NCBI RefSeq assembly: GCF_021603645.1
Contig: NZ_BQHJ01000012.1
Coordinates: forward strand, 184,806 to 248,805
DNA length: 64,000 nt
Direction: 5' to 3'
Source of the DNA: Pseudomonas pseudonitroreducens
Lineage (GTDB): Bacteria; Pseudomonadota; Gammaproteobacteria; Pseudomonadales; Pseudomonadaceae
In this document: in pieces, positions 8,394 to 17,619 of the stretch
How positions within the stretch are numbered: the stretch's first letter is position 1
How the letters are laid out: each line of letters opens with the position of its first letter
The notes under the pieces: model-generated
Told to the model about the DNA's origin: nothing
The model's input: only the letters and a program-made list of their open reading frames with translations
Database searches by the model: none
Position numbers and translations under genes: made by a program

Positions 8394-9581
8394 ATGCGCG
8401 ATTCACAGTTGAACCCCCAGGCGGTTCAAGAAGCCGGCCAGGATTGGCCGCGGCGCCTCATCATCCAGACCCTGCCGTGGGCCGTCGTGGCCGTGCTCTG
8501 CGCGGTTGGCGTGCCGTTCTGGTGGATGCTGCCGATCGGCTGGGTGTCCAGCCTGGTGCTGAGCAGCCTGCTGTGCGGCGCCAACAGGACCAGCGTCGAC
8601 GCCCAGGCGATCACCCTGCAGGCCGACGAGCTGCCGCACTGGCGCCCGCTGCAGGAATCCGTGGAAGGCCACCTGGCCCAGCTCAACAGCCATACCCACC
8701 AGATCGACAACCTCCTGCACCATGCCATCCGCCAGCTGACCGACAGCTTCCACGCCCTCGCCGAGCGCATCGACACCCAGCGCGGCCTGTCCCACTCGCT
8801 GATCGAGCGCTACGACGGGCGCGGCCACATGGACGGCGACATCGACTTCCAGCGCTTCATCCACGCCACCCAGGAAACCCTCGGGCTGTTCGTCGAGGCC
8901 ACCCTGGAAACCAGCCGCACCTCGCAGCAACTGGTCGAGCGCATGGACCGCGTGACGCACAAGATCGCCGAAATCCTGCAGTCCACCCAGGACATGGACG
9001 CCATCGCCAAGCAGACCAACCTGCTGGCCCTCAACGCCGCCATCGAGGCCGCCCGCGCCGGCGAAAGCGGCCGCGGATTCGCCGTGGTGGCCGACGAAGT
9101 GCGCGCGCTGTCGACCCGCTCCACGCACTTCTCCCAGGCCATCCGCGAGCACGTCGACGTGGTCTACCACGAGATCAAGGATGCCGAAGGCGCCATCAGC
9201 CAGTTGGCCGACAAGGACATGACCTTCGCCCTGGATTCGCGCCAGAAGATCCAGAACATGCTCGATGACCTCGACAGCATGAACCAGCACACCGTGAAGG
9301 TAGTGCAGGAGCTGGACCGCATCTCCCTGGAAGTGGGCGACGGCGTCAACGCCGCGGTCACCGCCCTGCAGTTCCAGGACATGAGCAGCCAGTTGCTCGG
9401 CCAGATCGGCAAGCACAGTGCGCGCCTCGGCGCACTGGCCGTTGGCCTCGGCGCACTGGATGGCCGCGAACCCCGCGAGTGGGGCGAGCGCCTGCGCGGC
9501 GAAGTCGCCGAACTCGGCCGCCCGCTGAGCAACCCGGTCGCCCAGACGACCCTGAGCGCAGGCGAAGTGGAACTCTTCTGA
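8394..9581 (+). CDS. Methyl-accepting chemotaxis-like protein with membrane hairpin
   Basis: The 395-residue protein has two closely spaced hydrophobic helices (about 21-65) with almost no periplasmic loop. A helical cytoplasmic region follows, then the conserved MCP signalling tip [38 protein letters not shown]. It lacks a normal ligand-binding domain and HAMP. It leads the che cluster where P. aeruginosa has the PA0180 transducer (CttP/McpA), so it is probably that gene's counterpart. ATG 8394 is preferred over 8379 because GGAG (8381-8384) is spaced correctly. The C-terminus reads EVELF. Confidence 0.8.
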   Translation: MRDSQLNPQAVQEAGQDWPRRLIIQTLPWAVVAVLCAVGVPFWWMLPIGWVSSLVLSSLLCGANRTSVDAQAITLQADELPHWRPLQESVEGHLAQLNSHTHQIDNLLHHAIRQLTDSFHALAERIDTQRGLSHSLIERYDGRGHMDGDIDFQRFIHATQETLGLFVEATLETSRTSQQLVERMDRVTHKIAEILQSTQDMDAIAKQTNLLALNAAIEAARAGESGRGFAVVADEVRALSTRSTHFSQAIREHVDVVYHEIKDAEGAISQLADKDMTFALDSRQKIQNMLDDLDSMNQHTVKVVQELDRISLEVGDGVNAAVTALQFQDMSSQLLGQIGKHSARLGALAVGLGALDGREPREWGERLRGEVAELGRPLSNPVAQTTLSAGEVELF

Positions 9582-9619
9582 GTGCATTCCCACCCGACGG
9601 GAATGCAGGAGGCACCGAC

Positions 9620-9670
9620 ATGCTGCAGTCAGTCATCGAATACCTGGCCAACCTCGCCCTGATCGGCTGA
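9620..9670 (+). CDS. Possible 16-residue microprotein
   Basis: A short frame reads MLQSVIEYLANLALIG. A near-perfect AGGAGG (9607-9612) sits seven bases before its ATG, a better ribosome-binding site than most genes around it have. It lies in the 174-bp gap between the MCP-like gene and cheY, in the same direction. The peptide is one amphipathic helix. It may be a real microprotein, or a translated leader coupling the two genes. Confidence 0.35.
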   Translation: MLQSVIEYLANLALIG

Positions 9671-9755
9671 GGACCACCATTCCGCGCGCCCGGGATGGCG
9701 CGAGCGCGCGCCGTCCGGCGAGAAAAAACGCATTGCACCACGGAGAACCAGCGCA

Positions 9756-10121
9756 ATGGGAAAACAGATTCTGATCGTCGATGACTCGGCCTCGATCCGG
9801 CAGATGCTGAGCTTCACGCTCAAGTCCGCCGGCTACGAGGTGGACGAGGCCGTGGACGGCAAGGACGGCCTGGGCAAGGCCCAGCGCAAGACCTACAACC
9901 TGGTCTTCACCGACCAGAACATGCCGAACATGGATGGCCTGTCGCTGATCCGCAGCCTGCGCGACATGGCCGGCTACCGCAGCACGCCGATCCTGATGCT
10001 CACCACCGAATCCAGCGACGCCATGAAGCAGCAGGGCAAGAGCGCCGGCGCCACCGGCTGGCTGGTCAAGCCGTTCGACCCGCCAAAGCTGCTGGAAGTG
10101 ACCCGCAAGGTCCTGCCCTAG
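9756..10121 (+). CDS. cheY: Chemotaxis response regulator CheY
   Basis: The 121-residue single receiver domain has the acidic pair D9/D10, phospho-acceptor D53 in FTDQNMP, the conserved Thr in LTTES and Lys in WLVKPF. It has no output domain. It receives phosphate from the CheA encoded 11 bp downstream. The cluster matches the P. aeruginosa Aer2 (che2) system, whose CheY (PA0179) is not the main flagellar regulator. Confidence 0.92.
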   Translation: MGKQILIVDDSASIRQMLSFTLKSAGYEVDEAVDGKDGLGKAQRKTYNLVFTDQNMPNMDGLSLIRSLRDMAGYRSTPILMLTTESSDAMKQQGKSAGATGWLVKPFDPPKLLEVTRKVLP

Positions 10122-10132
10122 GGGAACCCTGA

Positions 10133-12037
10133 ATGGCTACCGGTATGGAGCAATTCCTCCAGGTGTTCTTCGAGGAAACCGACGAACACCTGGCGACCCT
10201 CGAACTCCTGCTGATCGGGCTCGACCTCGATCAGCCGGACGCCGAGACGCTCAATGGCATCTTCCGCGCCGCCCACTCGATCAAGGGCTCCAGCGGCATG
10301 TTCGGTTTCGACGACCTGACCGCCGTGACCCACGAGCTGGAAACCCTGCTCGACCGCATCCGCTGCGGGCAGACGGCCCTGCATGTGGACATGATCGGTG
10401 CGTTCCTCGAAGCCCGCGACGTACTGCAGCGCCTGCTCGATGCGCACCGCAGCCAGCAGCCCGATCCAGACGTGCCCGTCGCCACCACCGTGGAACGCCT
10501 GCGCGCCTGGCTGGCAGAGCCGCTCGCGGCTACCGCCGCTGACGGCTTCGGCCTGTTCGACGATGCTCCCGCAGCGCCTGAAAGCAGCGCCAGCGACGAC
10601 GCCTTCGGTTTCTTCGACGATGCCCCGGGCACACCCGACGCCAGCGAAACCAGCGCCAGCAGCGCGGATGATTTCGGCTTTTTCGACGATGCTCCCGGCG
10701 CCCCGGATGCCAAGCCCGTCGAGCCCTACGGGATCTTCGACAAGGCGCCCGGCGCGCCCACGGCCATCGCGGCCATCGCGACGCCAGGGGAGCAGCCCAA
10801 GGCAGCACCTGCCGCAGCCGCCAAGCCGGCTGCGCGCACCGACAGCGAATCCAGCTCGATCCGCGTCAGCGTCGAGAAGATCGACAGCCTGATCAACCTG
10901 GTGGGCGAACTGGTGATCACCCAGGCCATGCTCAGCCAGCTCAGCGAAGACCTCGACCCAACGCACTTCGAGCGCCTGCAACAGGCCCTGGCGCAACTGG
11001 AACACAACACCCGCGACCTGCAGGAATCGGTGATGTCGATCCGCATGCTGCCGATCAGCTTCATCTTCAGCCGCTTCCCGCGCCTGGTGCACGACACCTC
11101 CGCGCGCCTGGGCAAGCAGGTCGAGCTGATCCTGCAGGGCGAGCACACCGAACTGGACAAGAGCGTCATCGAGAAGCTCAGCGACCCGCTCACCCACATC
11201 GTGCGCAACAGCATCGACCACGGCATCGAACTGCCTGCCGAACGTCTTGCCGCCGGCAAGCCGGCGCAGGGCTCGGTGAAGCTTGCCGCCAGCCACCAGG
11301 GTGGCAGCGTGGTGGTGGAAATCTCCGATGACGGCCGCGGCCTGTCGCGCGAGCGCATCCTCGCCAAGGCCCGGGAAAAGGGCCTGCCGGTGCACGACGG
11401 GATGACCGATGCGGAAGTCTGGCAACTGATCTTCATGCCCGGTTTCTCCACCGCCGAAGCGGTCACCGAACTCTCCGGCCGCGGCGTCGGCATGGACGTG
11501 GTGCGGCGCAACATCCAGGCCATGGGCGGACGCATCGACATCGATTCGGCACCCGGCATGGGCACCCGCATGAGCATCCGCCTGCCGCTGACCCTGGCCA
11601 TCCTCGACGGCCTGATCGTCGCGGTGGAGCAGGTCAACTACGTGGTGCCGCTGACCTACATCGTCGAGTCGCTGCAGGCCCGCGCCGACGATGTGCGCGG
11701 GCTGGCCGGCGAGGAGTCGACGGTGATCCGCGTGCGCGGCGAATACCTGCCGCTGTTTTCCCTCAACCAGCTGCTGCGCATCGGCGCCGAGCCGATGCCG
11801 CCGGAGCAGGGAATCGTGGTGATCCTCGAATCCGAGGGCCGCAGCTTCGCCCTGCAGGTGGACGAACTGGTCGGCCAGCAGCAGGTGGTGATCAAGAGCC
11901 TGGAACAGAATTTCCGCCGGATCGACGGGATCGCCGGCGCCACCATCATGGGCGACGGCAGCGTCGCCCTGATCCTCGATGTCGATGCCCTGCCACGCCT
12001 GGCGGCACAAGGAGAATCCACCCATGAGCGCAGCTGA
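10133..12037 (+). CDS. cheA: Chemotaxis histidine kinase CheA (che2 type)
   Basis: The 634-residue kinase has an HPt domain with phospho-acceptor H48 ([11 protein letters not shown]), a 70-residue acidic linker, a dimerisation region ([20 protein letters not shown]), the ATPase with N box [12 protein letters not shown] and G boxes SDDGRGL and GRGVGMDVV, and a C-terminal CheW-like domain. The linker carries four FGxFDxAP repeats starting at residues 139, 158, 181 and 199, where other CheAs have the P2 docking domain. It phosphorylates CheY and CheB of this cluster and is likely governed by the Aer2 receptor. Confidence 0.93.
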   Translation: MATGMEQFLQVFFEETDEHLATLELLLIGLDLDQPDAETLNGIFRAAHSIKGSSGMFGFDDLTAVTHELETLLDRIRCGQTALHVDMIGAFLEARDVLQRLLDAHRSQQPDPDVPVATTVERLRAWLAEPLAATAADGFGLFDDAPAAPESSASDDAFGFFDDAPGTPDASETSASSADDFGFFDDAPGAPDAKPVEPYGIFDKAPGAPTAIAAIATPGEQPKAAPAAAAKPAARTDSESSSIRVSVEKIDSLINLVGELVITQAMLSQLSEDLDPTHFERLQQALAQLEHNTRDLQESVMSIRMLPISFIFSRFPRLVHDTSARLGKQVELILQGEHTELDKSVIEKLSDPLTHIVRNSIDHGIELPAERLAAGKPAQGSVKLAASHQGGSVVVEISDDGRGLSRERILAKAREKGLPVHDGMTDAEVWQLIFMPGFSTAEAVTELSGRGVGMDVVRRNIQAMGGRIDIDSAPGMGTRMSIRLPLTLAILDGLIVAVEQVNYVVPLTYIVESLQARADDVRGLAGEESTVIRVRGEYLPLFSLNQLLRIGAEPMPPEQGIVVILESEGRSFALQVDELVGQQQVVIKSLEQNFRRIDGIAGATIMGDGSVALILDVDALPRLAAQGESTHERS

Positions 12038-12509
12038 AGCCAGCGCGGCAAGCAGCCCGGTGCAGGAGTACCTGACCTTCACCCTGGGCCGCGAGGAATA
12101 CGCCATCGACATCCTGCGCGTGCAGGAAATCCGTGGCTACGACCAGGTCACGGCGATCGCCAACGCCCCCGCCTTCATCAAGGGCGTGATCAACCTGCGC
12201 GGCGCCATCGTGCCCATCGTCGACCTGCGCATCAAGTTCAGCCTGGCCGACATCAGCTACGACCAGTTCACCGTGGTGATCATCCTCAACGTCGGCCGGC
12301 GCATCGTCGGCGCGGTGGTGGATTCGGTCTCCGACGTGATCGCCCTGGCCGGCGACGAGATCAAGCCGCGCCCCGAATTCGCCGCCAGCTTCGACACCGA
12401 GTACCTGCTGGGCCTGGCCACCGCCGGTGAGCGGATGCTCATCCTGGTGGACATCGAAAAACTCATGACCAGCCGCGAGATGGCGCTGGTCGACGAAACC
12501 GCCGCCTGA
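12024..12509 (+). CDS. cheW: Chemotaxis coupling protein CheW
   Basis: The 161-residue CheW domain protein ([42 protein letters not shown]) links the receptor to CheA. The ATG at 12024 follows AAGGAG and overlaps the cheA end by 14 bp, implying translational coupling. An upstream in-frame start at 11979 would lie deeper inside cheA and lacks a comparable site. Confidence 0.9.
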   Translation: MSAAEASAASSPVQEYLTFTLGREEYAIDILRVQEIRGYDQVTAIANAPAFIKGVINLRGAIVPIVDLRIKFSLADISYDQFTVVIILNVGRRIVGAVVDSVSDVIALAGDEIKPRPEFAASFDTEYLLGLATAGERMLILVDIEKLMTSREMALVDETAA

Positions 12510-12524
12510 TCGCGACCGAGGACA

Positions 12525-14555
12525 ATGAACATGGGTCTGTTCAACGCACACGCCGTGGCGCAGCAACGCGCCGACCGCATCACCGCCATCCTCCACAGCC
12601 TGGTCGACGGCAACCTCGACGTCGCCATCGGCGAAGCCCCGGCCGCCGGTTACGAGCGCCTCTACGACGGACTGCGCGGCCTCCAGCGCAGCCTGCGCGA
12701 GCAGCGCGGCGAGCAGGCCCAGGTGGAAGCCCTGGAAGCCGGCCTGGTGGAAATGACCCGCCAGCACGAGCTGGGCTGGATCGACGAAGTGATCCCGGTG
12801 GACAAGTTCGCCGGCCGCCCGGCGCGCATCGCCAAGGGCATCAACGATCTGGTCGCCGCACACATCGCGGTGAAGATGCGCGTGGTCGCCACCGTCACCG
12901 CCTACGGCAAGGGCGACTACTCGGTGGAGATGGATCGCCTGCCGGGCAAGAAGGCCATCATCACCGAGGCCATCGACGGCGTGCGCGCCAGCCTCAAGGC
13001 CAACGCCGATGCCGCCGAGTACAACGCGCGGATCAAGAGCGCGCTGGACAACGTTTCGGCCAACGTGATGATCGCCAACAACGATCTCGAGATCATCTAC
13101 ATGAACCGCACGGTGACCGAGATGCTCGGCAACGCCGAGGCGGACATCCGCAAGCAGCTGCCGAACTTCAACGCCAGCCGCCTGATGGGCGCCAACATCG
13201 ACATGTTCCACAAGAACCCGGCGCACCAGCGCGGCATGCTCGCACACCTCACCGCGCGGCATAAGGCCGAGCTGAACCTGGGCGGCCGGCGCTTCGCCCT
13301 GGACGTGGTGCCGGTGTTCAACGATGCCGGCGAACGCCTGGGCTCGGCCGTGCAGTGGACCGACCGCACCGAGGAGTTCCGCGCCGAGCAGGAAGTCTCG
13401 CAACTGGTCGACGCCGCCGTCGCCGGCGACTTCACCAAGCGCATCGAGGCCTCGAACAAAGAGGGCTTCTTCCTGAAGATCGCCACCGGCCTGAACAACC
13501 TGGTGGACACCGCCGACAAGGGCCTGCGCGACGTCACCCGGGTGCTCGGCGCACTGGCCCAGGGCGACCTGACCCAGCGCATCGATGCCGACTACCAGGG
13601 CACCTTCGGCGAGCTCAAGGACTACGCCAACGAGACCGCACAGAGCCTGTCGCGCATGCTCGGGCAGATCCGCGAGGCGGCCGACACCATCCACACCGCG
13701 GCCAGCGAGATCGCCAGCGGCAACGCCGAGCTGTCCACGCGTACCGAGCAGCAGGCCTCCAGCCTGGAAGAAACCGCGTCGAGCATGGAAGAGCTGACCA
13801 GCACCGTGAAGCTCAACGCCGAGAACGCGCGCCAGGCCAACTCGCTGGCGGTGAACGCCTCGGAAGTCGCCACCGAGGGCGGCAGCGTGGTGCAGAAGGT
13901 GGTGGGCACCATGTCGGCGATCAACGACTCGGCACGCAAGATCGCCGACATCATCGGGGTGATCGACGGCATCGCCTTCCAGACCAACATCCTCGCGCTC
14001 AACGCCGCGGTCGAGGCCGCCCGCGCCGGCGAGCAGGGGCGCGGCTTCGCGGTGGTGGCCGGAGAGGTACGCACCCTGGCGCAACGCTCGGCCGCCGCCG
14101 CCAAGGAGATCAAGACGCTGATCAACGATTCGGTGGACAAGGTCGAGAGCGGCAACACCCTGGTCGCCCAGGCCGGCCAGACCATGAGCGACATCGTGGT
14201 GGCGATCAAGCGCGTCACCGACATCATGGCCGAGATCGCCGCCGCCAGCGCCGAGCAGAGCAGCGGCATCGAGGAAGTCAACGGCGCCGTGTCGCAGATG
14301 GACGAGATGACCCAGCAGAACGCCGCGCTGGTGGAAGAAGCCGCCGCCTCGGCCGAGGCCCTGCAGGAGCAGGCCGGCATGCTCAACCAGCAGGTGGCGG
14401 TGTTCAAGCTCGAATCGATTCCGGCCACCGTGGTGCCGCTGGCGTCAGCCCGCCCGGCCCGCGCCGAGCCGGCCGCGCACACCTCGCGCGCCGCCCGCGG
14501 CGTGGCCAAGGCGGTGCGCGCCAAGGGCAAGGAAGACGACTGGGAAGAGTTCTGA
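12525..14555 (+). CDS. aer2: Soluble haem-PAS oxygen receptor Aer2/McpB
   Basis: The 676-residue receptor has no transmembrane helix. In order it shows a poly-HAMP N-terminus (about 1-170), a PAS domain (about 173-285), further HAMP units with repeated GDF/GDLTQRI motifs, and a full MCP signalling hairpin ([20 protein letters not shown]). In P. aeruginosa Aer2 the PAS binds haem through a histidine numbered 234. Here H229 and H234 are both present in FHKNPAH, and a distal-side Trp occurs at 278. The C-terminus DDWEEF is the WEEF-type tether for the cluster's CheR. It probably senses oxygen and controls the cluster's CheA. Confidence 0.9.
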   Translation: MNMGLFNAHAVAQQRADRITAILHSLVDGNLDVAIGEAPAAGYERLYDGLRGLQRSLREQRGEQAQVEALEAGLVEMTRQHELGWIDEVIPVDKFAGRPARIAKGINDLVAAHIAVKMRVVATVTAYGKGDYSVEMDRLPGKKAIITEAIDGVRASLKANADAAEYNARIKSALDNVSANVMIANNDLEIIYMNRTVTEMLGNAEADIRKQLPNFNASRLMGANIDMFHKNPAHQRGMLAHLTARHKAELNLGGRRFALDVVPVFNDAGERLGSAVQWTDRTEEFRAEQEVSQLVDAAVAGDFTKRIEASNKEGFFLKIATGLNNLVDTADKGLRDVTRVLGALAQGDLTQRIDADYQGTFGELKDYANETAQSLSRMLGQIREAADTIHTAASEIASGNAELSTRTEQQASSLEETASSMEELTSTVKLNAENARQANSLAVNASEVATEGGSVVQKVVGTMSAINDSARKIADIIGVIDGIAFQTNILALNAAVEAARAGEQGRGFAVVAGEVRTLAQRSAAAAKEIKTLINDSVDKVESGNTLVAQAGQTMSDIVVAIKRVTDIMAEIAAASAEQSSGIEEVNGAVSQMDEMTQQNAALVEEAAASAEALQEQAGMLNQQVAVFKLESIPATVVPLASARPARAEPAAHTSRAARGVAKAVRAKGKEDDWEEF

Positions 14556-14660
14556 TCGGGCGGGGCTGAAGGATGGCGGCGGCCGGAGCAATGGGAGGGT
14601 CGGCCGCCGCGGGCGGGCCAGGGATGGTCAGGCGATGACCGCTGATGGAAGAGCCAAGAG

Positions 14661-14789
14661 CCCCTCACCCTAACCCTGGCTGCGCGCCCCGCTCCGAAGG
14701 GAGAGGGGACTGATCGGCGCAGGAGTACATCAAGGCATCAGCCGGCACGTACGGCCCCCTCTCCCTCTGGGAGAGGGCTGGGGTGAGGG
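14661..14789. repeat. CCCTCACCC-type inverted intergenic element, copy 2
   Basis: This copy has the same outer arms as the 7901 copy (CCCCTCACCCTAACCC and GGGGTGAGGG). One inner arm is the variant containing GGCTGCGCGCCCCGCTCC, which recurs inverted in the 35293 copy. With the next element it fills the 14556-14922 gap. Confidence 0.85.
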
Positions 14790-14823
14790 TAGTCCCCGCG
14801 CAGAACTTTCCCGATACCACGAA

Positions 14824-14893
14824 GTAGGGCGCATAACGCCACAGGCGTTATGCGCCATCGCGGCGGATAGCCCGTTCCAGGTTATGCGCCCTA
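14824..14893. repeat. 70-bp terminal-inverted-repeat element, copy 1
   Basis: It starts GTAGGGCGCATAAC and ends GTTATGCGCCCTAA, with an inner GCGTTATGCGCC and a GGCGGATAGCCCGTTCC core. A second copy is at 24176-24246. The element donates an ATG at 14884 that is in frame with cheR but probably not used. Confidence 0.8.
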
Positions 14894-14922
14894 AGCAATC
14901 CGCTCACCTGCGAGACCAACCA

Positions 14923-15765
14923 ATGCCCATCCACCTGCCCGCCCCCGAGCACGAATTCCACTACACCCGTCGGGACTTCCAGCAGGTGCGTGAGCGCTTG
15001 TACCAGCACGCCGGCATCAGTCTCTCGGAGAACAAGCAGCAGCTGGTCTACAGCCGGTTGTCACGGCGCCTGCGCAGCCTGCGCCTGGGCAGCTTCGCCG
15101 AGTACTTCGCCTACCTGGAAAGCCACGAGGAAGAGTGGCAGCAGTTCGTCAACGCACTGACCACCAACCTCACCGCCTTCTTCCGCGAGAAGCATCATTT
15201 CGAGCACCTGGGCCGCTTCGCCGCCGAGCAACTGCGCGACCACCAGCCGCTGCGCTTCTGGTCCACCGCCTCGAGCACCGGCGAGGAGCCCTACTCCATG
15301 GCCATGACCCTGGTGGACGCACTGGGCAGCTTCAGCCCGCCGCTGGAACTGATCGCCTCGGACATCGACACCGGCGTGCTCGGCCAGGCGCGCCAGGGCA
15401 TCTACCCGCTGGAGCGCCTCGAGGCGCTGAGTCCGGCACAGAAGAAGCGCTTCTTCCTCCGCGGTACCGGCAGCAACACCGGCAAGGCACGGGTGGTGCG
15501 CGAGCTGCGGCAGATGATCGACTACCGGCAGATCAACCTGCTCGACCGCGACTGGGGCATTGCCGGCGGCCTCGATGCGATCTTCTGCCGCAATGTGATG
15601 ATCTATTTCGACAAGCCGACCCAGACCCGCCTGCTCGAACGCATGGTGCGCCTGCTGCGGCCCGGCGGGCTGTTCTTCGCCGGGCACTCGGAAAACTTCG
15701 TCCACGCCAGCCACCTGGTGCGCTCGGTGGGGCGCACGACCTACCAGGCGGTGGGGAGCCATTGA
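14923..15765 (+). CDS. cheR: Chemoreceptor methyltransferase CheR
   Basis: The 280-residue S-adenosylmethionine-dependent methyltransferase has the all-alpha N-domain and the SAM site RFWSTASSTGEEPYSMAM, then LELIASDIDTGVL and IFCRNVMIYFD. It methylates receptor glutamates and in this cluster should dock on the WEEF tail of Aer2. ATG 14923 is chosen because the alternative at 14884 lies in a dispersed repeat. The stop overlaps the cheD start (TGATG). Confidence 0.9.
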   Translation: MPIHLPAPEHEFHYTRRDFQQVRERLYQHAGISLSENKQQLVYSRLSRRLRSLRLGSFAEYFAYLESHEEEWQQFVNALTTNLTAFFREKHHFEHLGRFAAEQLRDHQPLRFWSTASSTGEEPYSMAMTLVDALGSFSPPLELIASDIDTGVLGQARQGIYPLERLEALSPAQKKRFFLRGTGSNTGKARVVRELRQMIDYRQINLLDRDWGIAGGLDAIFCRNVMIYFDKPTQTRLLERMVRLLRPGGLFFAGHSENFVHASHLVRSVGRTTYQAVGSH

Positions 15766-16358
15766 TGGGCGCAGCCCTGGACCAACCCAATCGCTACTAC
15801 GACCCGCGCTTCGGCATGGAAGCGGTGAAGCTGCTGCCCGGCGAGTGCTACGTCACCGCCGAGCCGGTGATGCTGGTCACCGTGCTCGGCTCCTGCGTCT
15901 CGGTGTGCCTGCGCGACCGCAGCAGCGGGCTGGGCGGCATGAACCACTTCATGCTGCCCGGCGACACCGGCGTGCAGGGCCTGCTGTCCAACTCCGGACG
16001 CTACGGCGTGCACGCCATGGACCTGCTGATCAACGGCCTGATGCGCCGCGGCGCCCAGCGCCGGTACTTCGAGGCCAAGGTGTTCGGCGGCGGCTCGGTG
16101 CTGAAGAACCTCAGCGCCGATGTCGGCCAGCGCAATGTCGAGTTCGTCCTGCACTACCTGGAGAACGAGGGCATCCCGCTGCTCGCCCAGGACCTGCTCG
16201 ACGTGCACCCGCGCAAGGTCTACTTCTTTCCCGGCAGCGGCCGGGTGCTGGTGCGCAAGCTGCGCACCCTGGCCAACGACACGGTACTGCAGCGCGAGCG
16301 GCAGTACTGCCAGCAACTGTCCCGCCGGGAGCGCGGCGGGAGCATCGACCTGTTCTGA
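15765..16358 (+). CDS. cheD: Chemoreceptor glutamine deamidase CheD
   Basis: The 197-residue CheD has the catalytic Cys in TVLGSCVSVCLRD and His in GGMNHFMLP, plus the downstream Thr/Ser loop (LLSNSGRYG). CheD deamidates receptor glutamines and can bind CheY-P phosphatases in other bacteria. It overlaps cheR by one base and precedes cheB, as in P. aeruginosa PA0174. The C-terminus is SIDLF. Confidence 0.9.
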   Translation: MGAALDQPNRYYDPRFGMEAVKLLPGECYVTAEPVMLVTVLGSCVSVCLRDRSSGLGGMNHFMLPGDTGVQGLLSNSGRYGVHAMDLLINGLMRRGAQRRYFEAKVFGGGSVLKNLSADVGQRNVEFVLHYLENEGIPLLAQDLLDVHPRKVYFFPGSGRVLVRKLRTLANDTVLQRERQYCQQLSRRERGGSIDLF

Positions 16359-16373
16359 ACGGAGGGACGCCCG

Positions 16374-17429
16374 ATGGCCGTCAAGGTCCTGATCGTCGAC
16401 GACTCGGCGCTGATTCGCAGCCTGCTCAAGGACATCATCCAGAACGATCCGGAGCTGCAACTGGTGGGCGCCGCGCCCGACGCCTTCGTCGCCCGCGACC
16501 TGATCAAGCAGCACTCGCCGGACGTCATAACCCTCGATGTGGAAATGCCGCGCATGGACGGCCTGACCTTCCTCGACAAGCTGATGAAGGGCCGGCCGAC
16601 CCCGGTGCTGATGATTTCCTCGCTGACCGAGAAGGGTTCCGAAGCCACCCTGCGCGCCCTGGAACTGGGCGCCATCGACTTCATCGCCAAGCCGCGCCTG
16701 GGCATCGCCGAGGGCATGCAGGCGTACGCCGAGGAAATCTGCGCCAAGCTCAAGACTGCCGCCCGCGCGCGCCTGCCAAGGGCGCGCGGCACGGCAGCCG
16801 CCAGCGCACCGGCAACGAGCAGCGCGCCACTGCTGAGCACCGAAAAGATCTTCGCCATCGGCGCCTCCACCGGCGGCACCGAGGCGATCAAGGAAGTGCT
16901 GCTGGGCCTGCCGCCGGACTGCCCCGGCACCGTCGTCACACTGCACATGCCGCCCGGCTTTACCAAGTCCTACGCCGAACGGCTGGACCGCCAGACGCGC
17001 CTGTCCGTGCGCGAAGCGCGCGACGGCGACCGCATCCTCCCTGGCCACGTGCTGCTCGCCCCCGGCGACTACCACATGGAAGTGCAGCGCAGCGGCGCCA
17101 ACTACGTGGTGCGCCTGCATCGCGAAGCCGCGGTGAACGGCCACCGGCCGGCGGTCGACGTGATGTTCAACTCCCTTGCCCGCTGTGCCGGGCGCAACCT
17201 TATCGCCGCGCTGCTCACCGGCATGGGCAAGGATGGGGCCCGGGGCTTGCAGGCGATCCGCCAGGCCGGCGGCCATACCGTCGCCCAGGACGAAGCCACC
17301 TGCGTGGTCTACGGCATGCCGCGCGAGGCCGTGGAGCTGGGCGCGGCGAAGGAAGTCCTGCCGCTGGAGCGCATAGCAGGCTCGCTCCTACAGCAGGCGC
17401 GGCAGAGCGGGAGTGGGAACCGCGTCTAG
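16374..17429 (+). CDS. cheB: Chemoreceptor methylesterase CheB
   Basis: The 351-residue protein has an N-terminal receiver (D9/D10, phospho-acceptor D55), a 40-residue Ala/Arg-rich linker, and the methylesterase domain with catalytic S165 (GASTGG), H191 (TLHMPPGF) and D287 (MGKDGA). Phosphorylation by CheA activates demethylation of Aer2. It is the last che gene. A 190-bp AT-richer gap separates it from siaA, suggesting a separate promoter there. Confidence 0.92.
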   Translation: MAVKVLIVDDSALIRSLLKDIIQNDPELQLVGAAPDAFVARDLIKQHSPDVITLDVEMPRMDGLTFLDKLMKGRPTPVLMISSLTEKGSEATLRALELGAIDFIAKPRLGIAEGMQAYAEEICAKLKTAARARLPRARGTAAASAPATSSAPLLSTEKIFAIGASTGGTEAIKEVLLGLPPDCPGTVVTLHMPPGFTKSYAERLDRQTRLSVREARDGDRILPGHVLLAPGDYHMEVQRSGANYVVRLHREAAVNGHRPAVDVMFNSLARCAGRNLIAALLTGMGKDGARGLQAIRQAGGHTVAQDEATCVVYGMPREAVELGAAKEVLPLERIAGSLLQQARQSGSGNRV

Positions 17430-17619
17430 TTCTGCGGGAATCGCCCCGCCCTGCCGAGCGACTTTTCACACAGGGTCTAGACTCAGGCCAATTGACCGGC
17501 GCCAATTATATGGCGATCCGATATCAATTTGGTTTGATTGTGCCCGTATACAAAATGCACAATTGAGCTTTCGCCAAAAGACCGGCACACGGCGGGCGAC
17601 ACGGGGAATCAAGATAGCC

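Noticed and set aside
11946-14084. 712-codon open frame antisense to cheW and aer2
   Set aside because: High-GC shadow frame opposite clear coding sequence; composition is not protein-like and no domain is seen.
14884-14922. Upstream ATG as the cheR start
   Set aside because: It lies in a dispersed 70-bp repeat that also occurs at 24176; 14923 gives the family start.
17490-17570. Sigma-70 promoter for siaA
   Set aside because: The region is AT-rich with TTGACC and TTGATT, but no -10 lies at proper spacing; only a vague promoter region can be claimed.
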